In this document: positions 40,120 to 49,939 of the stretch, one piece after another
Layout: the number at the start of each line of letters is the position of its first letter
How positions within the stretch are numbered: position 1 is the first letter of the stretch
Assembly: GCF_025398175.1 (NCBI RefSeq)
Contig: NZ_CP099734.1
Span: 1 to 64,000 of the forward strand
Direction of reading: 5' to 3'
Length of the DNA stretch: 64,000 bases
Source of the DNA: Photobacterium sp. TY1-4
Lineage (GTDB): Bacteria; Pseudomonadota; Gammaproteobacteria; Enterobacterales; Vibrionaceae
Position numbers and translations under genes: made by a program
Notes under the pieces: generated by a model
Databases searched by the model: none
What the model was told of the DNA's origin: nothing
What the model saw: the letters and a program-made list of their open reading frames with translations, nothing else

Positions 40120-43100
40120 TTAGACAACGTTTTGGGCTTTCAATGCATTGCGTGCTTCGTCAGCCCGTTTCAACTTTTCCAGATCTTTGTCCTCGACAAA
40201 GATCGGCAGCGGCTTGTGCACGCTGGCCAGATAGGTGTAGATCACCGGCAGCACGAACAGGGTAAACAGGGTCCCAATCGCCAGGCCGGAGACAATCACG
40301 ATCCCGATACTAAAGCGCTGGGCTGCCCCGGCGCCGGTGGCGTACAGCAGTGGGATCAAACCGGCAATCATTGCTGCCGTGGTCATCAGGATCGGACGCA
40401 GACGAACTTTGGCCGCTTCCATGACCGCTGCCATGCGATCTTTCTGGTGGTGCAACTGCTCTTCCTTGGCCACTTCACAGATCAGGATCCCGTGCTTGGT
40501 GATGAGACCAATCAGGGTGATCAGACCGACCTGAGAGTAGATGTTCATCGATGCCGCGCCCCAGGACAGCGCAATTAATGCGCCACAGATCGCCAGCGGG
40601 ACCGAAACCATGATGACCAACGGGTCACGCAGGGATTCGAACTGGATCGCCAGAACCAGGAAGATAATGGCTAGCGCCAGACCAAAGGTGACGAACAAGG
40701 CATTGCCTTCGGTCACGAACTGGCGCGATTCACCCATGAAGTCATACTGGTAGCCTGACGGCAGTTTGCTGGCCGCGTCGTTGACGAACCAGTCGATGGC
40801 AGAGCCCATCGCCGTGCCCGGCGCCGGAACGGCACCAATGGTCGCCGAGTTCAGCTGGTTGAAGTGCGGCAGGGCACGCGGCTCAGCCACAACGTCGATG
40901 GTCACCAGGCTGCCCAGTGGGATGGACTTGCCATCAGCAGCGCGGACATAGAAGCCGTTCAGAGATTCCGGGTTTAGGCGGTATTTACGCTCGACCTGCG
41001 GGATCACTTCATACGAGCGGCCATCGAGGTCAATCCGGTTGACGTAGCCGTCGGCCATCATGGTACTCAGGGTGATGCCGATATCCTGCATGGTGACGCC
41101 ATACGCCCCAGCCTTGTCTTTGTCGATGCGGATCTTCATCGTCGCTGAGTCGTAGTTCAGATCCAGATCAGAGTAGACAAACAGCGGGCTGCTTTTCACA
41201 TCCGTCAGAATGTCAGTGGCAACCTGGAACAGGCTTTCGAAGTGGTTCGGGGTGGTGATCACGAACTGCAACGGCAGTCCTGAACCTGCACCCGGCAGTT
41301 CCGGCATCTGGAAAGCGGTGATCGACATCTCCGGGACGTCTTTGACCAGTCCGGTCACCCGTTTCACCACATCTGCCTGACTGGCTTCGCGCTCACTCCA
41401 AGGGACCATGGAGGCAATCCCAAACGCCTGGTTGGACGCCGGAACGCCGGAGAATACCTGGGAGAACGCCACTTCCGGTTGATCGGCCAGCATTTGGTTG
41501 ACCTGGGCCATCGAGTTCTGGATGTAATCCAGGTTGGCATTGGACGGGGCGGTGCCCATCAGCATCAGCACGCCTTTATCTTCCGCCGGGGCCAGTTCGC
41601 TTGGAATAAAGCGGAACAGCATCGGCAGGGTGGCAAAGACGATCACGGCAAACACAATGACGACCGGACGCATTTTCATGATCCCGCCCAGCATTTTGGC
41701 GTAGCGGTTGGTCATGCGATCAAGGAAGTCATGCACAGATGATTCAAACTTGCTCGGCTTCTCATTGGCCTTGAGCATTTTTGAACACATCATCGGCGAC
41801 AGGGTCAGGGCCACGATCCCGGACACGAAGACCGCCCCGGCCAGGGTCAGGGCAAACTCCTTGAACAGGGAGCCGGTGATCCCGCCCATCATCGCAATCG
41901 GCGCATAGACCGCACCCAGCGTCAGGGTCATTGCAATGACCGGCACCGCAATTTCCCGGGTACCGATAATGGCGGCACGGAATGGGGATTCACCCAGCTT
42001 AATGTGACGGTCGACATTTTCCAGCACCACGATCGCATCATCGACTACCAGGCCGATGGCCAGCACCATCGCCAGCAGCGTCATCAGGTTCCAGGAGAAA
42101 CCGAAGCTCTGCATGACCATGGCAACGCCGATCAGCGACAGTGGAATGGTGACAATCGGGATAATGACCGCGCGGAATGAACCCAGGAACAGGGTGATCA
42201 CCACCAGAACGATCAGTGCCGCTTCAGCAATGGTCTTGATCACTTCGTTGATCGATTCATTGATCGCAATCGTGGAGTCATACAGCACATCCATCTGGAT
42301 GTTGCTTGGCATGTTGCGCTGTAGCTCCGGCAGGAGGTGGCGCACATCGGCTGCGATGTTGATCGGGTTGGCACTTGGCGCGGCGTTGATCGCGGCCACG
42401 ACGGCTTCACGGCCGTTGGCGGAAGCCCGGTAGGTATCGTGACTCTTCTCCAGGGTGACCTTGGCAATGTCGCCGAGGCGGATCACCTGGCCTTTCTGCG
42501 TCGAGACCACCAGTTTTTCCAGATCATCGGTGTTGTCGACCTGGGTTTCTGCGGTGCCGTTGTACAATACATATTCACCGATAGACTGACCGGTCGCCGA
42601 CTGGTAGTTGTTGGCGTTCAGAACATTCATCACATCGGTGGCCGTCAGGTTGTAAGCGGCCATTTTGGCCGGATCCAGCCACACGCGCAGGGCATACTTC
42701 ATCCCGCCGTACAGATCGACTTTGGAGACCCCGTTGACGGTAAAGAACTGCGGGTTAATTACCCGCTCCATGTAGTCGGTGATCTGGCTTGAGGCCAGCT
42801 CGTCACTGGTAAAGCCGATATACATGACCGCCGTGGTGGAGCCGGTCGACATGGTAACTGTCGGGTCCTCGGACTCTTTCGGCAACTGGGAGCGCACCGA
42901 ATTGGTCTTGGCCAGAATATCTGCCAGGGCAGCATTCGGATCGGTATTGAGCTTCATGGTGACCGTGATGGTCGAGCGCCCTAACACAGAAGACGACGTC
43001 ATGAAGTCGATGTTATCGGCCTGCGCGATGGCCTGCTCCAGCGGCTGGGTAATAAAGCCCTGGATCAGATCGGCACTGGCCCCGTAATAGCCGGTGGTCA

Positions 43101-43239
43101 CGGTGACCACCGTATTGGTCATGTCCGGGTATTCACGGACCTGCATTTTGAAGATCGCTTGCAGGCCGAGCAGGGCAATCAGAAAACTGATTGAGACCGC
43201 CAGGACAGGACGTTTAATAAAAACATCAGTAAAACGCAT
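40120..43239 (-). CDS. vexB: RND multidrug efflux pump inner-membrane transporter
   Basis: This is a proton-driven tripartite efflux transporter of the HAE1-like family, 1039 residues with 12 membrane segments and two large periplasmic loops. The N-terminus MRFTDVFIKRPVLAVSISFL is typical. The proton-relay Asp pair is in TM4 (AIGLVVDDAIVVLENVDRH, near residue 405). The final residues include the family segment RFSIGIVIVSGLAIGTLFTL. It is the last gene of vexR-vexA-vexB, 12 bases after vexA. I recall the Vibrio cholerae vexRAB operon in the same ilvC-rep neighbourhood; VexB there exports bile salts and detergents. An outer-membrane partner (TolC) is not encoded here. Confidence 0.92.
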   Translation of the reverse strand: MRFTDVFIKRPVLAVSISFLIALLGLQAIFKMQVREYPDMTNTVVTVTTGYYGASADLIQGFITQPLEQAIAQADNIDFMTSSSVLGRSTITVTMKLNTDPNAALADILAKTNSVRSQLPKESEDPTVTMSTGSTTAVMYIGFTSDELASSQITDYMERVINPQFFTVNGVSKVDLYGGMKYALRVWLDPAKMAAYNLTATDVMNVLNANNYQSATGQSIGEYVLYNGTAETQVDNTDDLEKLVVSTQKGQVIRLGDIAKVTLEKSHDTYRASANGREAVVAAINAAPSANPINIAADVRHLLPELQRNMPSNIQMDVLYDSTIAINESINEVIKTIAEAALIVLVVITLFLGSFRAVIIPIVTIPLSLIGVAMVMQSFGFSWNLMTLLAMVLAIGLVVDDAIVVLENVDRHIKLGESPFRAAIIGTREIAVPVIAMTLTLGAVYAPIAMMGGITGSLFKEFALTLAGAVFVSGIVALTLSPMMCSKMLKANEKPSKFESSVHDFLDRMTNRYAKMLGGIMKMRPVVIVFAVIVFATLPMLFRFIPSELAPAEDKGVLMLMGTAPSNANLDYIQNSMAQVNQMLADQPEVAFSQVFSGVPASNQAFGIASMVPWSEREASQADVVKRVTGLVKDVPEMSITAFQMPELPGAGSGLPLQFVITTPNHFESLFQVATDILTDVKSSPLFVYSDLDLNYDSATMKIRIDKDKAGAYGVTMQDIGITLSTMMADGYVNRIDLDGRSYEVIPQVERKYRLNPESLNGFYVRAADGKSIPLGSLVTIDVVAEPRALPHFNQLNSATIGAVPAPGTAMGSAIDWFVNDAASKLPSGYQYDFMGESRQFVTEGNALFVTFGLALAIIFLVLAIQFESLRDPLVIMVSVPLAICGALIALSWGAASMNIYSQVGLITLIGLITKHGILICEVAKEEQLHHQKDRMAAVMEAAKVRLRPILMTTAAMIAGLIPLLYATGAGAAQRFSIGIVIVSGLAIGTLFTLFVLPVIYTYLASVHKPLPIFVEDKDLEKLKRADEARNALKAQNVV

Positions 43240-43251
43240 TAATCCTCCGGA

Positions 43252-44358
43252 TTATAGCATTGGGGTTTCAGCTGGCGCTTCCAGGGCATCGCTTTCGACG
43301 ATGCGTACCTTGGCATCATTGCTCAGACGCAGCTGGCCTGAAGTGACGACGGTATCACCGGCTTGAACGCCCTCAAGGACATGCACCGTCGAGCCTTTTC
43401 GTTCACCGGTTTTCACCACGGACTGACGCACGCGCAGTTCACCCTGATCGTTTTTGTTGACCAGGTAAACATTATTGCCGTACAGAGTATAGGTAATCGC
43501 CGTTTGCGGCAGGATCACCTGGTTCTCCTGGGTCGGCAGGATGATATTCGCCCGGGCAAACATCCCGCTGCGCAGCTGACCGTTGTTGTTCGGGATATCG
43601 GCTTGCACCTGAACCAGACCACTCTGGAAGTTCACCGCAGGTTCAATGGCGCTGATTTTGCCGTTGAACGGGGTGTCCGGGTAAGCATCGACAAAAATTT
43701 CCACATCCTGGCCCAGGTGAATATCCGAAATGTCGGTTTGCGGTACGGTAAAGCGCAGGCGCATCAGGGTGGTGTCTTCCAGGCGCACAATGTCATCGGC
43801 CGGTTGGATATACTGGCCCAGGAAGACGTTGCGCAGGCCGACCACACCGTCGAACGGCGCTTTGATGGTCCGGCGCTCGATGGTGGCTTTCAGGCTTTCG
43901 ATATCTGCCGACAGAGAATAGTAGGACGCTTCCGCATCGTCATAGGCTTCTTTCGAAATCGAACCTTTTTTGTACAGTCCCTGATAGCGGATATATTTGG
44001 CTTTAGCAGCAGGCAAGCGGGCTTCGGAGCTCTTCAGGTTGGCTTTTTCTACCGAGGAGTCCAGAAAGACCAACGGCTGGCCGGCTTTGACGGTGGCACC
44101 GGACTCGAAGTCAATGCTGTCAATCACACCGGAGACTTCCGTAGTGATGGTGACCCCCTGGTTCGGTTCGATAAAGCCGATCGCGCCAATTGCCGGTACC
44201 CAGTCTGCTGGCGTCGCTTCCATGACCGTTACCGGAAATTCCGGCTCCGGCATATTGGCCATGTATTCTGCTATCTTTTTCTGCTTGAACAGGTTGAAGC
44301 CGATAACGGTTCCAAACAGCAGCAGTGCGATAGCTAGCATTACTATCCATTTTTTCAT
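43252..44358 (-). CDS. vexA: RND efflux membrane fusion protein
   Basis: This is the periplasmic adaptor that links the VexB pump to an outer-membrane channel. The product is 368 residues. It has an N-terminal membrane anchor (MLAIALLLFGTVIGF, no lipobox cysteine), then the biotinyl-lipoyl half-motifs (EVSGVIDSIDFESGATVKAG and TIKAPFDGVVGLRNVFLGQY) flanking a short alpha-hairpin (about residues 100-160), the beta-barrel domain and the membrane-proximal domain (VVKTGERKGSTVHVLEGVQA). It lies between vexR and vexB with 24 and 12 base gaps. Confidence 0.92.
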   Translation of the reverse strand: MKKWIVMLAIALLLFGTVIGFNLFKQKKIAEYMANMPEPEFPVTVMEATPADWVPAIGAIGFIEPNQGVTITTEVSGVIDSIDFESGATVKAGQPLVFLDSSVEKANLKSSEARLPAAKAKYIRYQGLYKKGSISKEAYDDAEASYYSLSADIESLKATIERRTIKAPFDGVVGLRNVFLGQYIQPADDIVRLEDTTLMRLRFTVPQTDISDIHLGQDVEIFVDAYPDTPFNGKISAIEPAVNFQSGLVQVQADIPNNNGQLRSGMFARANIILPTQENQVILPQTAITYTLYGNNVYLVNKNDQGELRVRQSVVKTGERKGSTVHVLEGVQAGDTVVTSGQLRLSNDAKVRIVESDALEAPAETPML

Positions 44359-44382
44359 TGTGTGGTGTGCTCCGGAGTTACT

Positions 44383-44952
44383 TTAGTGATGCTGTGTAAT
44401 GGCATCCCAACAGGCTTCGAGGGCCGCCTCCCGGCTTTTCTCGTCGACGTTCAGGACACCGGTAAGGTGTTTACGTGCCAGGCAAGCGCTGGGCTCAAGG
44501 CCGAGGACACTGAGTATTTCGTTGTCGAGCGGCTTCAGCAGGCCCTGGGCTTTCCCTTCCTCAAACAGGCGATGGACTTTGGAAAACAGTTTTTGTTCGC
44601 GCTGTTGCTGCTCCATGGTGTTGCGCCGGGGCAGGTTCTCAAACTGGCCGCGATTGATCAGCGGGGCATCTTCCTGATACGCCATTGCCCAGATATTCAG
44701 CCACATGGTACGGAAACGTTCTTTCAGTGGCATGTCATCGGTGACGTTCAGGGTGACCAACAGGGCCACCCGGGACAAAATATGGTCGTAGAGCTGATGT
44801 AACAGGTCTTCTTTATCTTCGAAATAGCGATAAATGGTGCCGGTTGCGACTCCGGCTTCCCTGGCGACCATCTGCATGGACAGACCATGAAATCCATAGT
44901 CCGCCAATAACTTTTCAGTTGCGCGCATGATGCGGGCTTTCTTATCACACAT
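44383..44952 (-). CDS. vexR: TetR-family repressor VexR
   Basis: This is a 189-residue TetR/AcrR regulator. The N-terminal helix-turn-helix spans about residues 8-50: RIMRATEKLLADYGFHGLSM, then MVAREAGVATGTIYRYFEDK, which is the TetR recognition segment. The C-terminal ligand-binding domain is helical. It heads the vexRAB operon, and a perfect 18-bp palindrome lies 28 bases upstream of its start. By family precedent it would control its own operon; in Vibrio cholerae VexR has been described as an activator. Confidence 0.9.
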   Translation of the reverse strand: MCDKKARIMRATEKLLADYGFHGLSMQMVAREAGVATGTIYRYFEDKEDLLHQLYDHILSRVALLVTLNVTDDMPLKERFRTMWLNIWAMAYQEDAPLINRGQFENLPRRNTMEQQQREQKLFSKVHRLFEEGKAQGLLKPLDNEILSVLGLEPSACLARKHLTGVLNVDEKSREAALEACWDAITQHH

Positions 44953-44980
44953 AGACGGTTACAAATGTAAAAAAAGGGGG

Positions 44981-44998
44981 TGAATGAACGTTCATTCA
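44981..44998. promoter_or_regulatory. VexR operator palindrome
   Basis: TGAATGAACGTTCATTCA is a perfect 18-bp palindrome of the size bound by TetR dimers, in the vexR-rep intergenic region. Confidence 0.8.
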
Positions 44999-45162
44999 TT
45001 ATTTTAAGCAGCCAAGTGTCTTATGCAAGCCATTTCTTACGTTTGCCCCGTTGAACTCTGGTGAGCGTGCCCGTACCTCCGGACTGAATAGACAAGCTGT
45101 GATAACTCGCTACAATGCGCCTGCTGATCTTTAAATGACCAACGATGACACAGGATACGCCG

Positions 45163-47178
45163 ATGAAACTGAACCCAAGGCAAACCGAAGCAGTAAAATA
45201 CGTGTCTGGCCCATGTTTAGTCTTGGCCGGGGCCGGTTCGGGCAAGACTCGGGTGATCACCAATAAAATCGCGTATCTGGTGCAGCAGTGTGACTATAAA
45301 GCCCGCAACATTGCGGCGCTGACCTTTACTAATAAAGCGGCGCGGGAAATGAAAGAGCGGGTCGGGCAGACGCTGGGCCGGCAGGAAGCCAAGGGGCTGA
45401 TGGTGTCGACGTTCCACACCCTGGGGTTGAACATGATCCGCCGCGAATACAAAGCGCTGGGGCTGAAAGCCGGGTTCTCCTTGTTTGATGATCAGGATCA
45501 GATGGCGCTGCTCAAAGAGCTGACCGAGCAGCAGATCGACGGCGATAAGGATCTGCTCAAGCAGTTATTGTCGACAATCTCCAACTGGAAGAACGACATG
45601 CTGTCGCCGGCGGACGCCAAAGGGTACGCCAAGTCTGAGAAAGATCAGCTGTTTGCCTACTGCTATGAGATGTATCAGAAGCAGATGAAAGCCTATAACG
45701 CGCTGGATTTTGATGATCTGATCCTGATGCCGGTGCTGCTTTTGCGGGATAACCAGGAGGTGCGCCAGCGGTGGCAGAACCGGATCCGCTACCTGCTGGT
45801 GGATGAATACCAGGATACCAACACCAGTCAGTACTTGTTTGTGAAGTTGCTGGTGGGTGAGCGCTCACGGTTTACCGTGGTCGGCGATGACGATCAGTCG
45901 ATCTATTCCTGGCGTGGCGCCCAGCCGGAAAACCTGGGATTACTGAATCAGGATTTTCCGTCGCTGAAGGTGATTAAGCTGGAGCAGAACTACCGCTCGA
46001 CCAGCCGCATCCTGCGCAGCGCCAATATCCTGATTGCCAATAACCCACACCTCTTCGAGAAAACCCTGTTCTCGGAAATTCCCGATGGCGAGCTGCTCAA
46101 AGTGATCACCGCCAAGAATGAAGAGCATGAAGCGGAGAAAGTGGTCGGGGAGCTGATTGCCCATCGCTTCCTCAATAACACGGCTTATCAAGACTATGCG
46201 ATTTTGTATCGCGGTAACCATCAGTCGCGGCTGTTTGAAAAAGCCCTGATGCAGAACCGGATCCCGTACAAAATCTCCGGCGGCACCTCGTTTTTTGCTC
46301 GGGCAGAAATCAAAGACATCATGGCCTACTTGCGCTTGCTGACCAACCAGGATGACGATAATGCCTTCTTGCGCATTGTCAACACCCCGCGCCGGGAGAT
46401 CGGCCCGGTCACGCTGGAAAAACTCGGTACCTACGCCAATATGCGGGGCAAGAGCCTGTTCGAAGCCAGCTTTGAGATCGGTCTGGAGCAGCATCTGGGT
46501 GGGCGCGGCCTGGAATCCCTGCGTCGCTTTACCCGCTGGGTCGTCGAGCTGAGTGATAATGCAGAGCGCGGCGACACCGTTGCGGCGGTGCGTCAGTTGA
46601 TCCGGGATATCAACTATGAAGACTGGTTGTACGAGAGTTCCGCCAGTCCGAAGGCTGCTGAGATGCGAATGAAGAATGTCTCCGACCTGTATAGCTGGAT
46701 CACCGCTGACCTGGAGGGGGATAACTATGATCAGGAAGCCAAGAGCCTCAAAGAGGTGGTTCAGCGTCTGACCCTGCGCGATATGATGGAGCGGGGCGAG
46801 GACGATGATGATGCCGATCAGGTACAGCTGATGACGCTGCATGCGTCCAAGGGGCTGGAGTTCCCGTATGTTTACTTGATCGGGACGGAAGAAGGCATCC
46901 TGCCGCACCAGACCAGTATCGATGAGGACAATGTCGAAGAAGAGCGCCGTCTGGCCTATGTCGGGATCACTCGGGCACAGAAGGAGCTGACGTTTACTCT
47001 GTGTAAGGAGCGCCGTCAGTTTGGTGAGCTCCTGAAGCCGGAGCCGAGCCGGTTTCTTTATGAGCTACCGCAGGACGATCTGGACTGGGAAACCGAGAAA
47101 AAACCGATCAGCCAGCAAGAGCGGATGCAAAAAGGCCAGGCGCACATTGCCAATATCCGGGCAATGTTTAAGAAATAG
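45163..47178 (+). CDS. rep: ATP-dependent DNA helicase Rep
   Basis: Rep is a superfamily 1A 3'-5' helicase that clears proteins ahead of the replication fork and helps restart. The product is 671 residues (E. coli 673). Helicase motifs appear in order: motif [20 protein letters not shown], Ia [98 protein letters not shown] place the start at ATG 45163 ([14 protein letters not shown]), which has AGGA at 45152 and aligns with E. coli; ATG 45145 would add six residues without a ribosome site. Confidence 0.96.
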   Translation: MKLNPRQTEAVKYVSGPCLVLAGAGSGKTRVITNKIAYLVQQCDYKARNIAALTFTNKAAREMKERVGQTLGRQEAKGLMVSTFHTLGLNMIRREYKALGLKAGFSLFDDQDQMALLKELTEQQIDGDKDLLKQLLSTISNWKNDMLSPADAKGYAKSEKDQLFAYCYEMYQKQMKAYNALDFDDLILMPVLLLRDNQEVRQRWQNRIRYLLVDEYQDTNTSQYLFVKLLVGERSRFTVVGDDDQSIYSWRGAQPENLGLLNQDFPSLKVIKLEQNYRSTSRILRSANILIANNPHLFEKTLFSEIPDGELLKVITAKNEEHEAEKVVGELIAHRFLNNTAYQDYAILYRGNHQSRLFEKALMQNRIPYKISGGTSFFARAEIKDIMAYLRLLTNQDDDNAFLRIVNTPRREIGPVTLEKLGTYANMRGKSLFEASFEIGLEQHLGGRGLESLRRFTRWVVELSDNAERGDTVAAVRQLIRDINYEDWLYESSASPKAAEMRMKNVSDLYSWITADLEGDNYDQEAKSLKEVVQRLTLRDMMERGEDDDDADQVQLMTLHASKGLEFPYVYLIGTEEGILPHQTSIDEDNVEEERRLAYVGITRAQKELTFTLCKERRQFGELLKPEPSRFLYELPQDDLDWETEKKPISQQERMQKGQAHIANIRAMFKK

Positions 47179-47216
47179 CGTCGAACCACAGACTCAAGGG
47201 TCATGATTTCTCCATC

Positions 47217-47246
47217 AAAAAGGGTTGGCATCGGGCCAACCCTTTT
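47217..47246. terminator. Bidirectional terminator between rep and cytochrome c5
   Basis: AAAAAGGGTTGGC pairs with GCCAACCCTTTT around ATCGG. A run on one side and T run on the other serve the two convergent genes. Confidence 0.88.
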
Positions 47247-47279
47247 GCGTAGATGATCCTTGGGCCAATGGGCGACGGC

Positions 47280-47690
47280 TTACAGGCCTTCAATCATGTG
47301 GTCGATCGCGGCAATGATTTCATCATCGCTACAGTCCATACAAGACCCTTTGGCCGGCATGGCATTGAAGCCGTGGATGGCGTGATCGGTCAGTACATCT
47401 TTCCCTTTGGCAATGCGTGGCGCCCAGTCATCGGCGTTGCCTTTCTTCGGCGCACCCATCACCCCGCTGCCGTGACAGGCAACACAGAACGTACCGTAAA
47501 CAGCATCGCCGGTGCGAGGGCCAGCTGCGACGGCCTCACCTGCCGGTGCATCCCCTTCCAGATAGATCGAGCCAACTGGCTTGATTCGTTCTGCAATAGC
47601 TTCGTCTGACATATCTGCGGCCACGGCAGAGCCGGCAAAAGTTAATGCTGCTACTGCGGCTACGATTAGTTGTCGAAGAGATAATTCCAT
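47280..47690 (-). CDS. Cytochrome c5 family periplasmic protein
   Basis: This is a small periplasmic electron carrier. The product is 136 residues with a Sec signal peptide (MELSLRQLIVAAVAALTFAG, cleavage near AVAA-D at residue 25), one heme-binding CVACH at residues 69-73, an axial Met candidate in GFNAMPAKG, and CMDC near the C-terminus, typical of cytochrome c5. The ATG at 47690 has GGTGAG upstream; the open frame to 48095 reads through tRNA sequence and is rejected. The physiological partner is unknown, though a terminal oxidase or peroxidase is usual for this class. Confidence 0.92.
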   Translation of the reverse strand: MELSLRQLIVAAVAALTFAGSAVAADMSDEAIAERIKPVGSIYLEGDAPAGEAVAAGPRTGDAVYGTFCVACHGSGVMGAPKKGNADDWAPRIAKGKDVLTDHAIHGFNAMPAKGSCMDCSDDEIIAAIDHMIEGL

Positions 47691-47932
47691 TGAGCTCACC
47701 TTACACTTCCAGATTCTTATGTGCGATTGCCACAGTCGTATTGCAAAAGTTGTTGTTAATCGTACTGTTGGGACAAGGCAGTGATTATGTAAAAGTTGTT
47801 TAAAATGTAAAAACCCGGTAATTATATCCCCTATTTTTAATGTGATAAACCAGATGCCTGTGTTTGTATGATACGAATCAACAGTTATTTGATTAGATTT
47901 ACAGCGAACGAGAAAAAAATTAAAAAAAAGAC

Positions 47933-47961
47933 TAGACGAGGCAGGGTGTGATCCGTAATAT
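47933..47961 (+). promoter_or_regulatory. Promoter of the Arg-His-Pro tRNA cluster
   Basis: TAGACG (-35) and TAATAT (-10) with a 17-base spacer. An A-rich UP-like tract (47911-47929) and the GC-rich discriminator TCACCTCCGCC frame it, as in stable-RNA promoters. The rest of the gap from 47691 shows nothing I can support. Confidence 0.7.
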
Positions 47962-47983
47962 TCACCTCCGCCGATAGGGCGTG

Positions 47984-48060
<77 letters not shown>

Positions 48061-48096
48061 TTCCGGTCTAGGACGGCAAAGTAATAAAGTAACATT

Positions 48097-48173
48097 GGTG
48101 GCTATAGCTCAGTTGGTAGAGTCCCGGATTGTGATTCCGGTTGTCGCGAGTTCAAGTCTCGTTAGCCACCCCA
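48097..48173 (+). tRNA. tRNA-His (GTG), copy 1
   Basis: Complete 77-base tRNA including the extra 5' G, anticodon GTG in GGATTGTGATTCC, encoded CCA. Identical to copy 2. Confidence 0.96.
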
Positions 48174-48238
48174 TTTTAAAGGGGTATTGATTTATACTGA
48201 TCAGTATCCAGGGGTGAAAACTCCATACAGAACAAAGT

Positions 48239-48317
48239 CGGTGAGTCGCACAGTTGGTTGCGTATCTTCGGCTCTTGGGAATAGCAGACCAGAGGCGTTC
48301 CTCTGGAATCACATCCC
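48239..48317 (+). pseudogene. Decayed tRNA-Pro
   Basis: CGGTGAGTCGCACAGTTGGT and GCGTATCT follow the 5' half of the adjacent tRNA-Pro (CGGTGAATAGCGCAGTTTGG, GCGCATCT). GACCAGAGG of its anticodon arm is also retained. The anticodon loop is disrupted, and no T arm or CCA end remains. It lies between functional tRNA-His and tRNA-Pro. Confidence 0.65.
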
Positions 48318-48335
48318 AAGAAAACAGAATATTGT

Positions 48336-48412
<77 letters not shown>

Positions 48413-48420
48413 CTAACAGT

Positions 48421-48497
48421 GGTGGCTATAGCTCAGTTGGTAGAGTCCCGGATTGTGATTCCGGTTGTCGCGAGTTCAAGTCTCGTTAGCCACCCCA
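48421..48497 (+). tRNA. tRNA-His (GTG), copy 2
   Basis: Identical to copy 1. It begins eight bases after the first tRNA-Pro, so a His-Pro pair has been duplicated. Confidence 0.96.
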
Positions 48498-48526
48498 TTT
48501 TCAAGTCTTCGTTTGCGAAGCACTGT

Positions 48527-48603
<77 letters not shown>

Positions 48604-48610
48604 CCATTAG

Positions 48611-48640
48611 AAACCCTAGCTTTCGAGCTAGGGTTTTTTT
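48611..48640 (+). terminator. Terminator of the tRNA cluster (unit 1)
   Basis: AACCCTAGCT and AGCTAGGGTT pair around TTCG and are followed by seven or more T. Confidence 0.9.
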
Positions 48641-48855
48641 CTATCTAGCGTTTGCCGTTTTGGTTACGGGACGCGCCGGGCCGGGTGCGGGAGGCCGCCC
48701 CGTCCGAATCCCGCTTCACCGACCCCCATGAGATACCTGGCTTTCGATCGAGTTTTTTCTATCTGGTGTTTGCTGTTCTGGTCACGGGACACGCCGGGCC
48801 GGGCCGGGTACGGAAGGCCGCCCCGTCCGAATCCCTCTTCACCGACCACCATTAG

Positions 48856-48886
48856 AAACCCTAGCTTTCGAGCTAGGGTTTTTTTC
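48856..48886 (+). terminator. Repeated terminator (unit 3)
   Basis: The same perfect stem-loop as at 48611, about 245 bases downstream, again with a long T run. Confidence 0.8.
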
Positions 48887-49091
48887 TATCTGGCGTTTGC
48901 CGTTTTGGTTACGGGACGCGCCGGGCCGGGTACGGAAGGCCGCCCCGTCTGAATCCCGCTTTACCGGCCACCATGAGATACCTGGCTTTTGAGCTAGGGT
49001 TTTTTTCTATCTGGCGTTTGCCGTTTTGGTTACGGGATGCGCCGGGCCGGGTACGGAAGGCCGCCCCGTCCGAACCCCGCCTCACCGATTA

Positions 49092-49939
49092 CAGTGAAAG
49101 CCTCCAGAACGATAGAGCTGGGGGCCCATCGCCTGATTTCCTGCCCTCTGCGCTGTTTCACCTTCATGCAGCCGTAGGCGTGGAGTGCTTGCTGGCATGT
49201 ATCCTTGTCTCTAATCTTCCAGTTTTACACGATCGGTTGTGCACCCATGTTCGTCCCGCAGATGATCTGGCCGGGTCAGCAACTTCGCACAGGATTCCTC
49301 TTTATTGATGATGTTCATGATAGTGAGTGCTTTACCTCTCATTTTTGCTGATTGCCCGGGATAAGCGGGTGAAGGCAGATTAAAGAATCGCGCTTCTTCA
49401 CACTTGTCGGGTATCGGCGGCTGATTGCTTGTGATCTGCGTCAAAACACGACATTTCAGTTCACAGCGAAACCGATATCTGGTCAGAGTTTTATGCTGAT
49501 ATGTTGGGTGGTGTCGTGTCTCTCATTCTGTTGTTTCTGTTATTTGTCGCACATACATACTAAAAAGAGTTGTGATTTCGGTTTGTTGTGTTGAATTTGT
49601 TAAATCCCCTGGTTGTTGCTTTGCTATTTTATGCAAACAGATGCGATGGGTTGGAATAGCTTATAACCACGGTGTTAGTGTGTTTCACTGATGAAGTCGC
49701 GTCATGATTAGGGATTGGTTGCTTATTTCAGCTTGTCTTGTTTGCTTTATAAATATCCTTTGGCTGATTATTTATTCGTAAAATATTCATTATTTCAGAT
49801 TTTCAGCATGTTTTGTTGATTTTTTGTGAAATCTTTGCCAAATTGTCTTCTGAACATATATTCAGCAAATTGTGCTGATTTCGAAAGGATTCACTTTTTC
49901 AGACAGGGCAGAGCACTGCCGAGCAGTTGGGGTCTGGTA
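49092..49939. other. Long gap upstream of the peptide ABC operon
   Basis: About 850 bases without a gene I can support. A minus-strand frame (49211-49444) and a plus-strand tail have no ribosome binding site and no recognisable domain; they could be remains of something decayed. The right half (49550-49900) is AT-rich with repeated TTTTGTT and TTGCT stretches and probably holds the promoter of the transporter operon, but I cannot fix -35 and -10 boxes. Confidence 0.5.

Larger units (their letters stand above)
48604..49091 (+). repeat. Tandem array of tRNA-Pro-derived, terminator-containing units
   Basis: Four diverged units of about 122 bp follow the last tRNA-Pro. Each has a terminator-like segment, the stretch CTATCTGGCGTTTGCCGTTT, a GC-rich core (ACGGGACGCGCCGGGCCGGG), and a tail resembling the T arm and acceptor of tRNA-Pro (CCGAATCCCGCTTCACCGACC). 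Units 1 and 3 keep a perfect terminator (CCCTAGC/GCTAGGG); units 2 and 4 share the altered form GAGATACCTGGC. The alternation gives a higher-order period of about 245 bp. No protein is encoded. Confidence 0.85.

Noticed and set aside
48604..49091. Possible CRISPR array
   Set aside because: Repeat units are about 122 bp, diverged and tRNA-derived, with no short identical repeats or unique spacers.
49826..49939. 38-residue N-terminal extension of the double ATPase
   Set aside because: Unlike the family and AT-rich; ATG 49940 matches the usual N-terminus.
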